From Ruegeria arenilitoris (lineage in GTDB: Bacteria; Pseudomonadota; Alphaproteobacteria; Rhodobacterales; Rhodobacteraceae): DNA of 64,000 bases. The stretch is from positions 62,001-126,000 of the forward strand of contig NZ_WQHP01000002.1 of NCBI RefSeq assembly GCF_013035315.1, given 5' to 3'. The position numbers and the translations under genes are program-made. A model generated the notes under the pieces. That model searched no databases and was not told where the DNA came from. It was given only the letters and a program-made list of their open reading frames with translations. The number at the start of each line of letters is the position of its first letter. Position 1 is the stretch's first letter. Positions 17,790 through 26,559 of this stretch are shown piece by piece.

Positions 17790-18224
17790 TCAGAGCGTGC
17801 CTTTTACGTTAATGCCCCATGCCATAGTCGCCTTCGTCCTCAAAAGTGGTCCGAAAACCGATTTGAACGGGCTTTTTCGGGGTAGCACGCCGGTTTCAAT
17901 TGCGTATCCGAACATCGCTCCGTGATCTTGCACGCGGTCTTCTGAGCGTTCCACATCTAGATGCGCGTCAAAGTGAGCGGAGGCCAAGGGCCCATGAACC
18001 GCAGCAACAGCCTTGCGAAGCGGTTTGGAACAATTGCGGTCGCCACCCAGCGAGAGTAGATAAGTGCCGCTTTCGAGAACCGGGCGCACGAGTTTTTCGA
18101 TTGGTGTGTCGATGGATGACGAATGGGCGTAGGTAACCTCGCGTAGTCCAATGTGTAAGAAATCCTTCCAGTATCCCGACCCGCCATTGTCGAGCGCGGT
18201 TTCGAGAACTTTTCGACAAACCAC
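17790..18224 (-). pseudogene. Agmatinase/arginase-family fragment
   Basis: Open stretch of 144 codons matching only the middle of a ureohydrolase: IEKLVRPVLESGTYLLSLGG, then HGPLASAHFDAHLDV (the DxHxD manganese motif) and DHGAMFGYAIETGVL. Complete agmatinases are about 310-330 aa, so both ends are missing. The conserved GGDHS motif reads GGDRN, losing a manganese-binding His, and homology fades after GPLLRTK. It is almost certainly inactive. Agmatinase makes urea from agmatine, so a location right after the urea importer fits a former nitrogen-recycling gene. Confidence 0.7.
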
Positions 18225-18413
18225 GTTGCCAACGCCGTTGGGTTCCGTGTTGGAACCGTCTATCGGTATTTCGCCCGAAAGGACAACATCTTACGTCACC
18301 TGTATGACGAGTGGCTGGACAACGAGGACGAGCGCCATCTGATTCCAACTTGCAATCAAAATCCACCGAAACAGGATTGCCAGTTGGGTGCAGGCTGCAT
18401 AACACAGATCTAG
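18201..18413 (+). pseudogene. TetR-type regulator fragment
   Basis: Frame read on the plus strand gives FSTNHVANAVGFRVGTVYRY followed by FARKDNILRHLYDEWLDNED, then a TAG at 18411. This is the recognition-helix region of a TetR-family DNA-binding domain (pattern VAxAAGVSVGTLYRYFxxKxxL). The first half of the HTH and the whole ligand domain are missing, and no start codon is present. It abuts the agmatinase fragment on the opposite strand at about 18200, marking a rearrangement junction. Confidence 0.65.
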
Positions 18414-18473
18414 TTGGTTCGCGTCCTTGTGTCAGGACAACGCGGACCTAGAAAAACCTTTCGGCTTGGTCAG

Positions 18474-19949
18474 TCACCCGGCTTTGTCGAGGCTCGCATC
18501 CTGAAACGGGTGTTCCACCGCCGGCCAATACGGAAGCGTTCGCTTGGTCAGTGCGATATCGCGGAACGCAGGTTGCGTTCCCCCGGGGCTAGCGACCTGA
18601 AGGATATGGTCGGAAATCTGTCTAAACGGCCCGTAGAAGTGGAACAGGGATTTCACGACCGCAGCTGATTTTTCTGCCAGTCGAATGCCGACCTGTTCAA
18701 ACGCTTCGGGGTGGTAAACCTGAACGCGCAGGTCGTTCACCAGCAGGTCAACCTCGCCCTCAAGGCGCAGCCACACGACCGTTCCCATGGGTTCAAGGCC
18801 TGTACCCAGATGCTGTCCCAGCCCCGTTTTGATGCTCATGACAGTAGCGTCCAAATCGATTGGATCGCCCGAGACAATACCAGTCTTACCACCAAGCCGC
18901 ACGGTCAGCTTGCTGCCGACGCCTGCGTCCTGACAGATGCGCAGAACGCCGGGGTCCCAGAACAATCCGGCGGCAAAATTGGTCAGGCCGCGCGCCAGCA
19001 TCGCGGCCAACATATGGGTGGCATCGCCCGGTGCGCCGCCACCGGAATTATCCCCCATATCCGCCAGCACGCACAGGCCAGGTCTCGTGCCGATCTGATC
19101 GAGGGCCTTGGGAATTGGCAGATACTCCGTCGTCACCTCTTGGCGCAGGTCAAAGAAACGTCGGCCCAGCCGCTCGGCAAGCTGCGAGGCCAGATCTGGT
19201 TGGTCGTCCGTGATGACCAGCATTCGGGCACCGACATCTTCCACATCACCCCACGGAAACCCATGACTGAGCGAGACGGACAGTACGCCGGGATTGCTCT
19301 GATTTGCCGCCATCTCGGCCACAAAATCCTTCATGGCCCCTTCTTTGGTCAGGTAAAGGTTCACCATGCGCGTATCAAAATACGCCATTCGCGGTGTTAT
19401 TTCACCGGCACGCGTGCGCCGCGCCAGATCGAACAGTTCAATCGCGCAGGCGGTGGCGTCGTCATGCGGGTATTCCCGAAAGTGCACGATCAGATCGCTG
19501 GCTTCCAGCATCCTGTCCGTCAGATGTGAGTGCAGGTCCAGAGACACTCCGATCGTGGCATCCGGGCATTGGGTACGGATGCGGGTCAGAATATCGCCCT
19601 CGCAATCCTCGATATGCTCGGCCACCATCGCGCCGTGCAGTTGCAACAGAATAATGTCGGCACCACCGCATTCTGCCAAATCGGACAGAATCTCGGCGCT
19701 GAGCGCATCATAACAGCCCCGCGTGGTCGGCCCGGCGGGTTCGGCAATGGCTGTCAGGCTTTCGATGATCTGCCATCCCAGCGCCTCGCCCTTTTCGCGC
19801 CACACATGCAACGCTTCGGTCATCAGGTTCGGCGGTTCTTGCGTCGCGGTTCCATGGCGCAGGAAATATTCTTCGAACCCCGACATCGCGGTCGGCATGG
19901 TGCAGAAGGTATTTGTCTCGGTCGAAAGCGTTGCAATAAAGAGTTTCAT
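18474..19949 (-). CDS. M81 family metallopeptidase (MlrC-like)
   Basis: Protein of 491 aa matching the M81/microcystinase C family along its length: N-terminal LFIATLSTETNTF, LLQLHGAMVAE, SLDLHSHLT (metal-binding), DTRMVNLYLTKEGAM, and the C-terminal-domain ADMGDNSGGGAPGDATHMLA. No signal peptide, so it is cytoplasmic. Family members cleave small or modified peptides; the natural substrate here is unknown. It lies downstream of a family-5 peptide-binding protein in the same direction, with a hairpin between, suggesting it acts on the captured ligand. Confidence 0.88.
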   Translation of the reverse strand: MKLFIATLSTETNTFCTMPTAMSGFEEYFLRHGTATQEPPNLMTEALHVWREKGEALGWQIIESLTAIAEPAGPTTRGCYDALSAEILSDLAECGGADIILLQLHGAMVAEHIEDCEGDILTRIRTQCPDATIGVSLDLHSHLTDRMLEASDLIVHFREYPHDDATACAIELFDLARRTRAGEITPRMAYFDTRMVNLYLTKEGAMKDFVAEMAANQSNPGVLSVSLSHGFPWGDVEDVGARMLVITDDQPDLASQLAERLGRRFFDLRQEVTTEYLPIPKALDQIGTRPGLCVLADMGDNSGGGAPGDATHMLAAMLARGLTNFAAGLFWDPGVLRICQDAGVGSKLTVRLGGKTGIVSGDPIDLDATVMSIKTGLGQHLGTGLEPMGTVVWLRLEGEVDLLVNDLRVQVYHPEAFEQVGIRLAEKSAAVVKSLFHFYGPFRQISDHILQVASPGGTQPAFRDIALTKRTLPYWPAVEHPFQDASLDKAG

Positions 19950-19972
19950 AAATGTCCAATCCCCAACACGTT

Positions 19973-19999
19973 AGGGGATGACTGCACGAGCCATCCCCT
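19973..19999 (-). terminator. Hairpin between family-5 binding protein and M81 gene
   Basis: Perfect 8-bp inverted repeat AGGGGATG (19973-19980) and CATCCCCT (19992-19999), 11-nt loop, 31 bp after the binding-protein stop and 23 bp before the M81 start. Same size and position as the hairpins after the other three binding-protein genes in this window. Confidence 0.55.
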
Positions 20000-20030
20000 G
20001 CGCATTCGCGATGCTAGCATAAACCAGCTG

Positions 20031-21632
20031 CTACTCAGCTTTCCACCAGCGTTCCATAAAGCTGCTGCCGTCCAGGTCGAGGTTCGAGCCAAATTTCTCG
20101 GGCGTTCCGACGGTTGGGCGCGTGGCAAAGACGTAAGATGCGAACATCGGGATCGCAACGCCACCCTGATTGGCCACGATTTCCTGCATCTCGCCATACA
20201 CTTGCCGGCGCTTCTCGCTGTCCAGCTCGGCGCGGGCCTCGACCAGAAGCGTGTCGAACTTTTCATTGGACCAGAAGGATTCGTTCCAGGCGACGCCGGA
20301 TTGGAAGGCCAGTGAGAACATCAGATCCTCGACCGGACGACCGGCCCAATAGCTGGCGCACCAGGGCTTTTTCGTCCAGACCTCGGACCAGTAGCCATCA
20401 TTGGGTTCCCGTTTGACCGTCACGTTGATCCCGCATTTCGCTGCCGAATTCGAAATCAGCGTGGCCGCATCCACGGCGCCTGGGAAAGCGGCGTCAGAAG
20501 TCGAAAGCTCAACATGCAGCGAGTCCAACCCGGCCTGTTTCAGGTAGAACTTCGCCTTGTCCGGGTCGAATGTCTTTTGCTCTAGTTCGGCATTGAAATA
20601 CTTCTGTCCGGACCCGATTGGGTGGTCGTTGCCGACCTGCCCATAGCCGAGCAGAATCTTGTCCACCAGTTCCTGCCGGTCGATACCCCATTTGATCGCC
20701 TGACGGACATTGTTGTCATCAAACGGAGCAGCGTTGGTCAGCATCGGGAAGGAATAGTGCTGCGTACCTGCAACCGAGTGCAGCGTCACATTGGGGTCCC
20801 GGGAAATGAACTTGGCCGTTTTGGGGTCAACCTTGTCCGCAACGTCGATTGTTCCTGCGGACAGCGCTGCCATACGCGCGGTGGTGTCCAGCAGCACCAG
20901 CAGTTTCCACTCATCAACGTGCGCAACTTCGGGGTTCCAGTGGTTGGCGTGCCGGACCAGGTCAGCCGAAATCCCCGGTTGGAAGTCCTTAAGCTGATAG
21001 GCACCACAGCCAATACCGGATTGCCAGTCAATGCTGTCGCCGTCAGCGGGCAGAATGGCAAAACGGTAGTCGCTGAGAATGGCCGGGAAGTCCGCGTTGC
21101 CGCCTTCCAGTTCAAAAACGATGGTCTGTGGCCCGTCGGCCCGCAGTGTTTTGACGCCAGCCAACAGAGGGGCCCCGGTCGAGGTCGAGTTTTCGCCCCG
21201 GTGATAGTTGATCGAGGCGATTACGTCGTCGGCTGTCACGCTGCGGCCATTGTGGAACTCGACCCCGTCGCGCAGCGAGAACGTCCAGACGGATGCGTCC
21301 GGTGACGCTTCCCAGGATTGCGCAAGTGACGGCTGGACATTGCTGTCTGCGTCAATAGCGGTCAGGAAACCGTTCACGCCGAGGCTTAGGGGAATAAGAA
21401 AACCAGCCGAAATCTGCCCCGGATCAAGTTGTTCGGTTGACGCCCCATGGCCGATCCCGGCGACCATGCTGCCGCCCTTTTTGGGCGCGGCGGCAAGTGC
21501 GCGATCCGCCAACAGAGTCGCCGCGCCGACAGTCATGCCGGTCGCCAGAACCCCGCGCATGAACTGACGGCGATTAACCTGACGCAATTGCAGGCGCTGC
21601 TCCATTTGCCGGACGTATTGAAATTTATCCAT
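20031..21632 (-). CDS. Family-5 (peptide/opine-type) substrate-binding protein
   Basis: Protein of 533 aa from the ATG at 21632, preceded by GGGAGG at 7-nt spacing. The N-terminus has a twin-arginine motif (NRRQFMRGVLATGMTV) followed by a hydrophobic stretch ending LAAAP, so it is exported folded via Tat, which is common for alphaproteobacterial family-5 proteins. The SBP_bac_5 pattern is present (LAQSWEASPDASVWTFSLRD, GVEFHNGRSVTADDVIASIN). No permease or ATPase gene lies next to it, so it must use a transporter encoded elsewhere. The M81 peptidase follows; an HTH regulator is divergent. Confidence 0.9.
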   Translation of the reverse strand: MDKFQYVRQMEQRLQLRQVNRRQFMRGVLATGMTVGAATLLADRALAAAPKKGGSMVAGIGHGASTEQLDPGQISAGFLIPLSLGVNGFLTAIDADSNVQPSLAQSWEASPDASVWTFSLRDGVEFHNGRSVTADDVIASINYHRGENSTSTGAPLLAGVKTLRADGPQTIVFELEGGNADFPAILSDYRFAILPADGDSIDWQSGIGCGAYQLKDFQPGISADLVRHANHWNPEVAHVDEWKLLVLLDTTARMAALSAGTIDVADKVDPKTAKFISRDPNVTLHSVAGTQHYSFPMLTNAAPFDDNNVRQAIKWGIDRQELVDKILLGYGQVGNDHPIGSGQKYFNAELEQKTFDPDKAKFYLKQAGLDSLHVELSTSDAAFPGAVDAATLISNSAAKCGINVTVKREPNDGYWSEVWTKKPWCASYWAGRPVEDLMFSLAFQSGVAWNESFWSNEKFDTLLVEARAELDSEKRRQVYGEMQEIVANQGGVAIPMFASYVFATRPTVGTPEKFGSNLDLDGSSFMERWWKAE

Positions 21633-21722
21633 CGGTTGACCTCCCCTGGGCATGGCTGTGTTGCGCGCAGGATTGCGTACCGAATATGGCTTAACAATAA
21701 CGCCACATTATGCTTTCTTTAG

Positions 21723-21736
21723 CGAGTTTAAGCTCG
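21723..21736. promoter_or_regulatory. Near-palindrome in binding-protein/HTH divergent promoter
   Basis: CGAGTTTAAGCTCG (two mismatched positions forming one imperfect pair) lies 17 bp before the HTH gene's ATG and about 90 bp upstream of the divergent binding-protein gene. It may be the operator of the HTH protein. Weak evidence: a single short site. Confidence 0.3.
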
Positions 21737-21752
21737 AAAGTTTGGGGTGGTC

Positions 21753-22520
21753 ATGCAAAACAACCTGGCAACCAATCTGCGTTACCTCTGCGCCGATTAC
21801 CCGTCTGTTGCATCGGTGTGCCGGGATATCGGCATCAATCACCAGCAATTCGCAAAGTACCTCAGCGGTCGCAGTACACCTTCACCGAACAATCTGCGCC
21901 GTGTCTGCCGTTTCTTCGACATCGACGAGAGCATTCTGCTGGGTGAGCCAGAGGATCTGCGCCGACACAAAACCCATCTTGCCAAAACAGACGCCGATCG
22001 ACGGCGCGACCCGCTGACCGATGTCTTTCCGGGGGATTTGCAAAAGTTGAGACCGCTGTTAGGGTCTTATCAGATCTTCTTCCGGGCACCGAACGATCCT
22101 GCCAAGGCGATCATCAACGTTGCCTTTTTGGATGAACGGGATCGCATGGTCTATAGCCGGGTTATCGAGGCTCTTGGCGATGCCAAAACGAAAACCCGTC
22201 GCTGGACACGCTGTGATGGCAAAGCGGCCCATCGCGCGGGCCAGATATTCGTCGTGGATTCCGAACGCGGTCCCGAGGCCTCGCTCTGTCTTTATATTTT
22301 GAACAAACCCCACCGCGACAAGTCGGGCCTTCTGTTCGGTACGATGTCCTATCTGGCGTCTCTGTCGGGGCGCACGCCGACCTCATCCCCTGTTGTTTGG
22401 AAAAAGGTTGAGAGCTACCGATCGGTCCGGGAACTGTTTTCAAGCTGCGGAGAGGTTGATCTGAACAGCAACCGACTGGACCTCAAGGTTCGACAGCACC
22501 TTAAATCTGCGTTGGAATAG
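21753..22520 (+). CDS. HTH (XRE-like) transcriptional regulator
   Basis: Protein of 255 aa from the ATG at 21753 (a GTG six bases earlier is the alternative). The first ~65 residues form an XRE-type helix-turn-helix: LATNLRYLCADYPSVASVCR, then INHQQFAKYLSGRSTPSPNN. The rest, about 190 residues, is a ligand-sensing or unassigned domain with no motif I recognise; it includes YQIFFRAPNDPAKAIINVAF. It is divergent from the family-5 binding protein, so it probably regulates that gene and the M81 peptidase. It converges on nagA with 77 bp between, where nothing stands out. Confidence 0.78.
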   Translation: MQNNLATNLRYLCADYPSVASVCRDIGINHQQFAKYLSGRSTPSPNNLRRVCRFFDIDESILLGEPEDLRRHKTHLAKTDADRRRDPLTDVFPGDLQKLRPLLGSYQIFFRAPNDPAKAIINVAFLDERDRMVYSRVIEALGDAKTKTRRWTRCDGKAAHRAGQIFVVDSERGPEASLCLYILNKPHRDKSGLLFGTMSYLASLSGRTPTSSPVVWKKVESYRSVRELFSSCGEVDLNSNRLDLKVRQHLKSALE

Positions 22521-22597
22521 CCAATCCGAGGCGGTCGCCACGCGCCATGGTCTCTGTGACCCCTTCAAGTTTAACGACCGATGGGGCGGCGTTTGGA

Positions 22598-23731
22598 TTA
22601 GTGCGAAACCGGTCTGGCTTCGGACAGATCGGTCGCTATCCGTATCATATGTGAGAGTGTTGGTTTGAGTTCGTCGCTTGCGTTGGCGATCATCCGATGC
22701 GGAACGCTGGTGGCTGCGGCAAGCGCCTCGGCAAGCGGAACGCCCACCTGTTCGGTCAGAACCTGTATCGCCTTGGTCAGACACAAATCCGCCCCGGCCA
22801 GAGTTCCATCCTGCAAAGTCAGCCTGCCGTTCTCTCGCCGGATCAAACGGCCCTCAAGGTGGAATTCCGTTTGCGACGTACCCGCGACCGCCATTGCGTC
22901 ACTGACAAGAAAGATCTGTCCCGGCCCGCGCTTGGCCGCCCAGGCGGTGCGCATTGTGTCGGGGTGGACGTGGATACCATCCGCAATCAGCCCCGCCGAC
23001 ATGGAACCGCAGGACAGTGCGGCACCGACCAATCCCGGCTCGCGGCTTCCGAGCTGGCTCATCGCGTTAAACAGATGTGTAGCACATTGGGCCCCGGCTT
23101 TGGCGAAGGCCATACAGGTCTCAAACGGTGCATCCGTATGGCCCAGCGAAACGATCACTCCGGCGCGGGTCAATGCGTCGACCTGATCCAGAGTGGTGTT
23201 TTCGGGGGCCAGCGTGACCATCAAGGCAGGCAAGTGTTTCGCGGCCTTGAGTATAGCGTCCAGATCCTCTGGCTGCATAGGGCGGATCAGGGCCGCATCA
23301 TGTGCCCCTTTGCGTCGCTCGGACAGATGGGGGCCTTCCAGATGCAGCCCCGCGATGCCCGGAATACCGGCCTGAACGGCCTCGACCGCGGCATCAATGG
23401 ACGCTCGGGTTTTTTCAGGCGTATCTGTTATCAGCGTTGGCAGGATACGCGTTGCACCCAGCCCCCGATGGGCCGTGGCGATCTGTGCCAGGGTGTCAAC
23501 GGACGGATCGTCGTTGAACATCACGCCCCCTCCGCCATTGACCTGCAGGTCGACATAGCCGGGGCTCAGAATTTGTCCCGCCAGATCCTCAATCTGATCA
23601 TCGCGCGCTATTTGATGTTCGGGCACTAATGCGTCGAAAACCCCGTCTCGGAACCGCGCCGCGTACCCGTCATGCAATTCCGTGCCGTCAAAAATCGGGC
23701 CGCCTGCAAAGGTGATCGAAGGACCGGTCAT
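22598..23731 (-). CDS. nagA: N-acetylglucosamine-6-phosphate deacetylase
   Basis: Protein of 377 aa, usual length for NagA. It carries an amidohydrolase fold: ILSPGYVDLQVNGGGGVMFN, HLEGPHLSERRKGAH (metal Glu), SLGHTDAPF (metal His), ATHLFNAMSQL (metal His and substrate contacts), GLIADGIHVHP, and the catalytic Asp in FLVSDAM. It converts GlcNAc-6-phosphate to glucosamine-6-phosphate plus acetate in the cytoplasm. Its ATG overlaps the TGA of the SIS gene by 4 bp, and it is the last gene of the leftward amino-sugar operon. Confidence 0.95.
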   Translation of the reverse strand: MTGPSITFAGGPIFDGTELHDGYAARFRDGVFDALVPEHQIARDDQIEDLAGQILSPGYVDLQVNGGGGVMFNDDPSVDTLAQIATAHRGLGATRILPTLITDTPEKTRASIDAAVEAVQAGIPGIAGLHLEGPHLSERRKGAHDAALIRPMQPEDLDAILKAAKHLPALMVTLAPENTTLDQVDALTRAGVIVSLGHTDAPFETCMAFAKAGAQCATHLFNAMSQLGSREPGLVGAALSCGSMSAGLIADGIHVHPDTMRTAWAAKRGPGQIFLVSDAMAVAGTSQTEFHLEGRLIRRENGRLTLQDGTLAGADLCLTKAIQVLTEQVGVPLAEALAAATSVPHRMIANASDELKPTLSHMIRIATDLSEARPVSH

Positions 23732-24756
23732 ATCGTTTCCGTCACTTTTTTCAGATGGCGTGGCGTGTCGGGGTCAACGCCGCGGTTTGCGGCAACTTTT
23801 TCGACCATTCCATAAAACGATACGATTGTCGGAATTGGGTCGGTCATCCAATGAGAGGTCCGAACATGGGGCAACTGCGTCGCGCGTTTCACGCGGCTGG
23901 TCGTTGCAAAAACTTGCGCACCCTTTGCGGCCAGCTCATCCGCGACCTCGGCCAGATTGGCCTCGGCCGCATCACCGGATGCCAATGCCAGGACAGGAAA
24001 GCCCTGATCGACAATGGAAACGGGGCCGTGCAGAACCTCGGCCGCCGAGTAGCTTTCCGCGTGAATCTGGCACGTTTCCTTGAACTTCAATGCCGCTTCA
24101 TTCGAGATCGCCAAGGACAGGCCGCGTCCCAAAGTGAAAAGCGAGCGACCGTCGACAGCATCCGCCACAACGCTCCAGTCACAGGCGATGGCCGCTGACA
24201 GACTGTCCGGAAGGCCATGGATTGCGCGCAACAGTTTATCATCACGCTTGACCTGCGCGATGAGCCATAGTCCTGCGACCAGTGAGGTGACGAAGGTCTT
24301 GGTCGCTGCCACGCTCAGTTCGGGCCCGGCGTGAATTGGCAGCGTCGCAGTGGCCGCCTCGGCCAGGGCAGATGCAGTGTTGTTCGTGATCGCGACCGAA
24401 TACGCGCCACCAGAGGTAACGGACTGCGTCAGCTGAACGATGTCCGGGCTTTGCCCCGACTGCGAAACCGAAACGCAGATGGCGTCGTCGCAGCGCATGT
24501 CGACGCCATAGATGGATTTGACCGATGGCCCAACCGACGCCATCGGCAACCCCAGCAGCAGCTCTGAGGCGTATTTCAAGAAGTTGCAGGCATGGTCCGA
24601 CGACCCCCGCGCCACCGAGATCAGGAACCGTGGGTCGCGGGCCCGGATTTCGTCGGCAGTTTGTGCAATCAAGTCCGCGCCTTCGGTCAAAAGGCGATCG
24701 ACGGCGTCGGGTATCTCATTGATTTCCCGCCGCATTTGAGTGGTTTTGTCAGACAT
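23728..24756 (-). CDS. SIS-domain sugar isomerase/deaminase (NagB-II/AgaS-like)
   Basis: Protein of 342 aa with two SIS domains: N-terminal FLISVARGSSDHACNFLKYA and VSQSGQSPDIVQL, C-terminal LFTLGRGLSLAISNEAALKFKE and SAAEVLHGPVSI. It lacks the glutaminase domain of GlmS, so it corresponds to the NagB-II type of glucosamine-6-phosphate deaminase or to AgaS. Next to nagA its most likely role is to turn glucosamine-6-phosphate into fructose-6-phosphate and ammonia. It lies 12 bp after the GntR gene. Confidence 0.85.
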   Translation of the reverse strand: MSDKTTQMRREINEIPDAVDRLLTEGADLIAQTADEIRARDPRFLISVARGSSDHACNFLKYASELLLGLPMASVGPSVKSIYGVDMRCDDAICVSVSQSGQSPDIVQLTQSVTSGGAYSVAITNNTASALAEAATATLPIHAGPELSVAATKTFVTSLVAGLWLIAQVKRDDKLLRAIHGLPDSLSAAIACDWSVVADAVDGRSLFTLGRGLSLAISNEAALKFKETCQIHAESYSAAEVLHGPVSIVDQGFPVLALASGDAAEANLAEVADELAAKGAQVFATTSRVKRATQLPHVRTSHWMTDPIPTIVSFYGMVEKVAANRGVDPDTPRHLKKVTETI

Positions 24757-24768
24757 TATCCCAGGCTT

Positions 24769-25524
24769 TCAGTTTGACAGGCGCAGCTCGGCCACAAAGT
24801 CATAGGCGTCGCCGCGATAGATTGAGCGAGTCAGTTCAGCGACCCGCCCGCTTTCCAGATAAGAGGTACGTTGAATCCGAAGACCGGCTGACCCTTCTGC
24901 AACATCCAGCAGCTCTGCCTCGGGCGCTTCAAGATTTATCGCCGAGATCTTTTGGATTGCGCGGACCGGCCGGAAACCGGCCTGTTCGAGAACAGCGTAA
25001 AGCGATCCTGTTACCTCAGTCGGGTTTGATAGGATGTCGAGCGGCAGCGCTGCTTTTTCCAACGCCATGGGGCGACCTCCGGCCTCGCGAAGGCGGTGAA
25101 TTCTTGCGACCTGTTCGTTGGCCGATAATCCCAAGGCCATCATCTCTTCTGGCGAGGGCAGGAAAATACCGCGTTCCAACCATGTCGAGGTCGTGTTGAG
25201 CCCTCGCCGCTCCATATCTTCGGTGAACGATGTCAGGTGGGACAGGGATTGTTCGACCTTCGCCACGGGCTCGCGGACGAAAGAACCAGACCCTTGCCGT
25301 TGTTCGATCGCGCCCTTGCGCACCAGTTCCTGAATGGCCTTGCGCACGGTTACGCGCGACAGGTCGGTCAGCTCGGCAATCTCTCTTTCAGGCGGCAGTG
25401 AACTGTTGGGCGGCAGGATGCCGTCCGCTATCCCTTGTTCCAGGCGTTGACGAAGTTGCACGTACCGGGGGCCTGAACTTTGCCCCAACCATCCTTCCGG
25501 GCGCAGGAAATCAGCTACATTCAT
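24769..25524 (-). CDS. GntR/HutC-family transcriptional regulator (NagR-like)
   Basis: Protein of 251 aa from the ATG at 25524, preceded by AGGAGG at 9 nt; the start overlaps the kinase gene by 14 bp. Residues ~15-80 form a GntR winged helix (RYVQLRQRLEQGIADGILPP, then EREIAELTDLSRVTVRKAIQ), and the C-terminal half is a UTRA effector domain ending in LTRSIYRGDAYDFVAELRL. UTRA regulators of the NagR/DasR type sense glucosamine- or GlcNAc-6-phosphate, which fits the neighbours. It probably controls both divergent arms through the repeats at 26404-26530. Confidence 0.88.
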   Translation of the reverse strand: MNVADFLRPEGWLGQSSGPRYVQLRQRLEQGIADGILPPNSSLPPEREIAELTDLSRVTVRKAIQELVRKGAIEQRQGSGSFVREPVAKVEQSLSHLTSFTEDMERRGLNTTSTWLERGIFLPSPEEMMALGLSANEQVARIHRLREAGGRPMALEKAALPLDILSNPTEVTGSLYAVLEQAGFRPVRAIQKISAINLEAPEAELLDVAEGSAGLRIQRTSYLESGRVAELTRSIYRGDAYDFVAELRLSN

Positions 25525-26398
25525 GTTCGATTTCCTCCTGATACGCCTGCGCCAATGCAAGTGCACCGGACAGTGGGTCGCCCAAGGGCTGAAGCAATAC
25601 AGACTGCATGCCCGGGGGCAGATGCGACGCGTAAAGGGGGCCGATGCCGCCTGTCAGACATATCGGCATGTCCGCGGTCCACCCCATTTTCATCATCATG
25701 TCGGTAAGATAGTCCGCCCCATCCTGCAGGACGGAAAGTGCCAATTCATCGCCGTGATCAGAGTGCTCGGTCACAAAGGGGGCGAGGGCTCCAAATTCGG
25801 ACGGGGTCATTTGGGTCGCCGCTTTGACAATTCCAGCGGCCCCGTCAAACCGAGACAACAGATCCTGCGCCAATTTCGAGGGTCCGGTCACGTCATCCGT
25901 GTATTCCAGCGCTTTGGACAGCGCGCGTTTGCCGACCCATTGCGCAGAAGCCTGATCGCCAAGAACAGGGCCCCAGCCGCCAGCGAACCTTTTCTTGCCG
26001 CCCTTTTGCATCGCAATAAAGGACCCCGTTCCGCAATGAGCGATAAACCCATCCCCGGGCCCCAATGCGCCGCGCAGGGCCGCGGCCCGATCATCTTCGA
26101 TCCGAACGTTCTGAAACGGCAATGCGGCCGCAAGCTTTCCGGCAATTGCCTCGCCCGTTATCCCGGCCAAGCCCAGATACGCGCGCGCTTGCGCAAGCTC
26201 GTCCAAGGAAAAACCCGACTGCGCCGCCAAAGCTTTCAGGCCGCGCTGCAATTCGGCGCAGGCGGCGCTGAAATCAGTGGACACATTTGCCGCGCCCACC
26301 TCGACCCGATGCGTTGCGCTGCCGTCGGAAACCGCTAGGCGGCAACGCGTGCCACCCCCATCGGCGGCCAGAATCAGGTATTTCGGTGCGTGAGCCAT
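25511..26398 (-). CDS. BadF/BadG-type N-acetylhexosamine kinase
   Basis: Protein of 295 aa from the ATG at 26398. It shows an ASKHA fold: N-terminal phosphate loop LILAADGGGTRCRLAV, a DDRAAALRGALGPGDGFIAH segment with GTGS (phosphate 2), and the adenosine motif PICLTGGIGPLY. The BadF group includes eukaryotic-type GlcNAc kinase and bacterial MurK (GlcNAc/MurNAc kinase). Together with nagA and murQ it would phosphorylate imported GlcNAc and/or MurNAc at C6. It is the first gene of the leftward arm. Confidence 0.85.
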   Translation of the reverse strand: MAHAPKYLILAADGGGTRCRLAVSDGSATHRVEVGAANVSTDFSAACAELQRGLKALAAQSGFSLDELAQARAYLGLAGITGEAIAGKLAAALPFQNVRIEDDRAAALRGALGPGDGFIAHCGTGSFIAMQKGGKKRFAGGWGPVLGDQASAQWVGKRALSKALEYTDDVTGPSKLAQDLLSRFDGAAGIVKAATQMTPSEFGALAPFVTEHSDHGDELALSVLQDGADYLTDMMMKMGWTADMPICLTGGIGPLYASHLPPGMQSVLLQPLGDPLSGALALAQAYQEEIEHECS

Positions 26399-26403
26399 AG
26401 TAG

Positions 26404-26530
26404 ATACCTTTATAATACCTTTTGGCGTTTTAGAAGTCCTAAATATAACCACAGGGCCAAATACCGCCCTAAACCTCCAGATATTCAAGGCCAAAAAATA
26501 TTTGGTAGACTAATGGTATTTAAAAGGTAT
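26404..26530. promoter_or_regulatory. Paired GGTAT repeats in the divergent amino-sugar promoter
   Basis: Each arm of the divergent promoter has two GGTAT boxes spaced by about one helical turn. Leftward: ATACCTTT at 26404-26411 and 26416-26423 (12 bp apart). Rightward: GGTAT at 26515-26519 and 26526-26530 (11 bp apart), the second within AAAAGGTAT, an inverted copy of the left box. In both directions the repeats read towards the gene start. They lie close to the two start codons and would suit cooperative binding of the GntR regulator as a repressor. Binding is inference. Confidence 0.55.
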
Positions 26531-26559
26531 GATATTGAAAGCTCTTGGGGGAGAATCAC

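Noticed and set aside
17968..18405. Minus-strand frame of 145 codons with many Arg/Cys
   Set aside because: Out of frame with both the agmatinase and TetR remnants; no domain or start signal.
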